DNA of 15,605 nucleotides from B75-G9 sp964564905 (GTDB lineage: Archaea > Hadarchaeota > Hadarchaeia > Hadarchaeales > Hadarchaeaceae): contig CAZMCI010000024.1 in assembly GCA_964564905.1 (NCBI GenBank), positions 1-15,605 on the forward strand. The letters are read 5' to 3'. Both the position numbers and the translations under genes were made by a program. Shown piece after piece: positions 13,991-15,605 of this stretch. Under the pieces are notes generated by a model. That model saw nothing but the letters and a program-made list of their open reading frames with translations. It searched no databases and was not told the DNA's origin. How positions within the stretch are numbered: position 1 is the first letter of the stretch; the number at the start of each line of letters is the position of its first letter.

Positions 13991-15244
13991 TCATGAGGGT
14001 CTGAACCTCAGTATCGCCCCCAATCCCTTGAACGCGGTTTGAAGCTGTTTTCCCTCTTCGGTCTCCGTGGACACAAACTCGACCCTTGTGTTGAACTTCT
14101 CAGCTCGGTCCAGAAGCTCCTGAACTTCATCTTGGATCCTGACGATGGAAAGTTTTCTCTCGCCACACTTTGGACAGTTACGTGCCGGAAGTTGTTTTTT
14201 GTGCAGATCCGGATCACCAACCGTTTCTTGAAATTCGTGCCCGCACACCTCACACCGGATCGTGATTCTGTGCTTTCTGAGTCCTTCCGATATCAAGAGA
14301 AGTTCCACTGCCCCCTGCTCGAGCGCACGTCTTATCTCCCGCTCTCCGTAAGCGACCAAGTTCTCCTTTGCGACCAGTCCCTCCATGAAGCGGCGCATGA
14401 GTGATTTTTCCTTTAGGATCTCAAGGTCGGCAAGGATATCCCCTGCCTTGCTCACGAGTTCCTTGATGCCCTGTTCATCGGTGTAGCCCGTGTCCAACAC
14501 CCCTCCGATCTTGCGTTTCACTTGATCATGCAAAAGTCCGCTATTTATGAAGTCCTCTTTCGTTGGACCTGGTCCGCCGACGATGATCGCTTTTAGATCG
14601 GGGATTCCGGCGAATACCTCATTTGCCGCTTCTGCTACGCGCTTTGCGTATTCATGCGCCGCGATCTCCCTGAGGCGCTCGAACCTCCTAGCCGATTGTC
14701 CTCCCTTACTGTGTTTCCCCGGCACGGCTGAGGTCAGCTTTCTCACTATGCTCACGTTTTTTCCTCGAAGTGTTGCGAGCGTGGCTTCGCGCCTGTCCAT
14801 CACCAGCAGGCCTACCGTCTCCTTTACTCGCAACATCTCGCGCAAGGGCTCCAGGACGAACTCTTGATCACACCGGTACATCCGGATCGTTATCGGTTCC
14901 GGTGGTTCCACCCAGTAGAGCCTGACGTCCGCGATGTCCTCCCTGCCGGCCACGTTTCCGCAAAAAATGGCCATTCCGTGAGGAGGCGGTTTTCGATTCG
15001 TCTCCATGTACGTGCGGAGAAACTGGATTATCCGTTCCAGCGCAGAAAGGACATTTTTTCTCGTGCTCTTCGATTTTATATTCGATGCAGTGCCCTGTTC
15101 GTCACGAAGCTGCTGCATGACCTTTGCGAGGTCGGTATCCGGGGTGATGTACACTGAGATGAGTTCAGTTCCCCTTCCTCGCTTACCTGCCAGCTCTTCG
15201 AGCATTCGTCTGAATCTGTACAGAGCTTTTGCATTCACCGTCAT
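13991..15244 (-). CDS. prf1: Peptide chain release factor aRF1
   Basis: aRF1 recognises all three stop codons and triggers peptide release; it also works with Pelota-like recycling factors. With ATG 15244 the protein has 417 residues, the standard archaeal length. Domain 1 has TASNIKS (N55-S58) and YRCDQEF (the YxCxxxF motif, Y123, C125, F129) for stop-codon reading. Domain 2 has GKHSKGGQSARRFERLRE with GGQ at 181-183 for hydrolysis. The C-terminal domain has a four-cysteine mini-zinc ribbon (IRCEVCG and NCPKCGE). GTGATC four bases before the ATG can pair with the 16S rRNA end. An open frame further upstream reaches 15424, but the family alignment starts at 15244. It is divergent from pyrH. 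Confidence 0.95.
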   Translation of the reverse strand: MTVNAKALYRFRRMLEELAGKRGRGTELISVYITPDTDLAKVMQQLRDEQGTASNIKSKSTRKNVLSALERIIQFLRTYMETNRKPPPHGMAIFCGNVAGREDIADVRLYWVEPPEPITIRMYRCDQEFVLEPLREMLRVKETVGLLVMDRREATLATLRGKNVSIVRKLTSAVPGKHSKGGQSARRFERLREIAAHEYAKRVAEAANEVFAGIPDLKAIIVGGPGPTKEDFINSGLLHDQVKRKIGGVLDTGYTDEQGIKELVSKAGDILADLEILKEKSLMRRFMEGLVAKENLVAYGEREIRRALEQGAVELLLISEGLRKHRITIRCEVCGHEFQETVGDPDLHKKQLPARNCPKCGERKLSIVRIQDEVQELLDRAEKFNTRVEFVSTETEEGKQLQTAFKGLGAILRFRPS

Positions 15245-15313
15245 TCTGATCACAGATAGATTTTGACCGCGAACATTAATAACGTGAGGTAGAATTTTGA
15301 TGTGGTGTTTGGG

Positions 15314-15605
15314 ATGATGGTCACCCTCTGCATAGGTGGGTCGATCCTCGCGCCCGACGAGCCAAACGTGGATGTGATAAGGAAAGCTGCGAAGACGATA
15401 CGCACGCTGAAATCTGAAAAACACACGGTGCTGGTCGTCACGGGAGGGGGTGGCATCGCCAGGAGATTCATTAGGGTGGCCAAGGTGTTGGGGGCATCAA
15501 GTTTCCATCTTGACAAAATTGGGATAGAGATAACACGACTGAACGCTAGGATGTTGATTTCCGCGCTTGGTGACATAGCTGAACAGGAGCCCATTACCAC
15601 GATTG
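15314..15605 (+). CDS. pyrH: Uridylate kinase, archaeal type (3' partial)
   Basis: UMP kinase phosphorylates UMP to UDP in pyrimidine synthesis. Only the first 97 residues are in the window. They show VTLCIGGSILAPDEPNVDVI (the glycine-rich N-terminal loop of the amino-acid kinase family), VLVVTGGGGIARRFI, LDKIGIEITRLNARMLISAL and the start of the next segment, all typical of archaeal PyrH. The ATG at 15314 (or the next codon, also ATG) is preceded by GGTG at 15304-15307. GTG codons at 15302 and 15305 are in frame but less likely by family comparison. It is divergent from aRF1 across about 70 bases that must hold both promoters. Confidence 0.9.
   Translation, partial: MMVTLCIGGSILAPDEPNVDVIRKAAKTIRTLKSEKHTVLVVTGGGGIARRFIRVAKVLGASSFHLDKIGIEITRLNARMLISALGDIAEQEPITTI

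Noticed and set aside
13989..13998. Ten-base palindrome CCTCATGAGG at the end of aRF1
   Set aside because: It lies at the aRF1 stop codon between convergent genes and shows no further structure; chance is likely.
15245..15424. Upstream extension of the aRF1 reading frame
   Set aside because: aRF1 proteins start near the RYRF-like segment. The extension overlaps the divergent pyrH gene and adds residues unlike the family.

Overview
This 15.6 kb window reads as archaeal, most likely a euryarchaeote-type lineage. It carries an archaeal class I CCA-adding enzyme, the archaeal release factor aRF1 (NIKS and GGQ motifs), the start of an archaeal-type UMP kinase, a DUF835 protein, GGAGGTGA-type ribosome-binding sites and TATA-like boxes. 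TTG and GTG starts are common. No rRNA, tRNA or CRISPR array was recognised. I cannot name the species.

Positions 1-2.8 kb hold small membrane proteins. Two tandem isoprenylcysteine-methyltransferase-like paralogs (the first cut by the window edge) are followed by a convergent four-helix protein, two small two-helix proteins and a convergent membrane-anchored beta-rich surface protein. Positions 2.95-4.34 kb hold the CCA-adding enzyme, which has an Asn where the family has a catalytic carboxylate. Positions 4.4-4.7 kb hold a decayed segment resembling the 3' end of an IS605-family tnpB.

Positions 4.75-6.6 kb are visibly more AT-rich and hold an overlapping two-gene unit: a three-helix membrane protein and a membrane-anchored DUF835 protein. 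A DDE transposase gene (6.72-7.63 kb), probably short at its 5' end, follows. It is succeeded by a small ribbon-helix-helix regulator with a nested inverted repeat in its leader, and a strong bidirectional hairpin.

Positions 7.99-10.43 kb encode, on the minus strand, a methionyl-tRNA synthetase of the bacterial-like single-zinc type with a fused C-terminal tRNA-binding domain, then a PHP-family phosphoesterase. The PHP gene begins directly after the synthetase stop codon, in the same frame, and seems to start with CTG. Positions 10.44-10.88 kb hold a structured hairpin and a clear IS605-type tnpB tail.

Positions 10.89-13.97 kb form a tight plus-strand operon: a DJ-1/PfpI protein, a DadD/MtaD-type deaminase and an S-adenosyl/S-inosyl-homocysteine hydrolase. 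The last two fit the archaeal route in which SAH is deaminated to S-inosylhomocysteine before hydrolysis. With the divergent MetRS this makes a methionine/SAM-centred neighbourhood. aRF1 (minus) and the start of pyrH (plus) close the window as a divergent pair.
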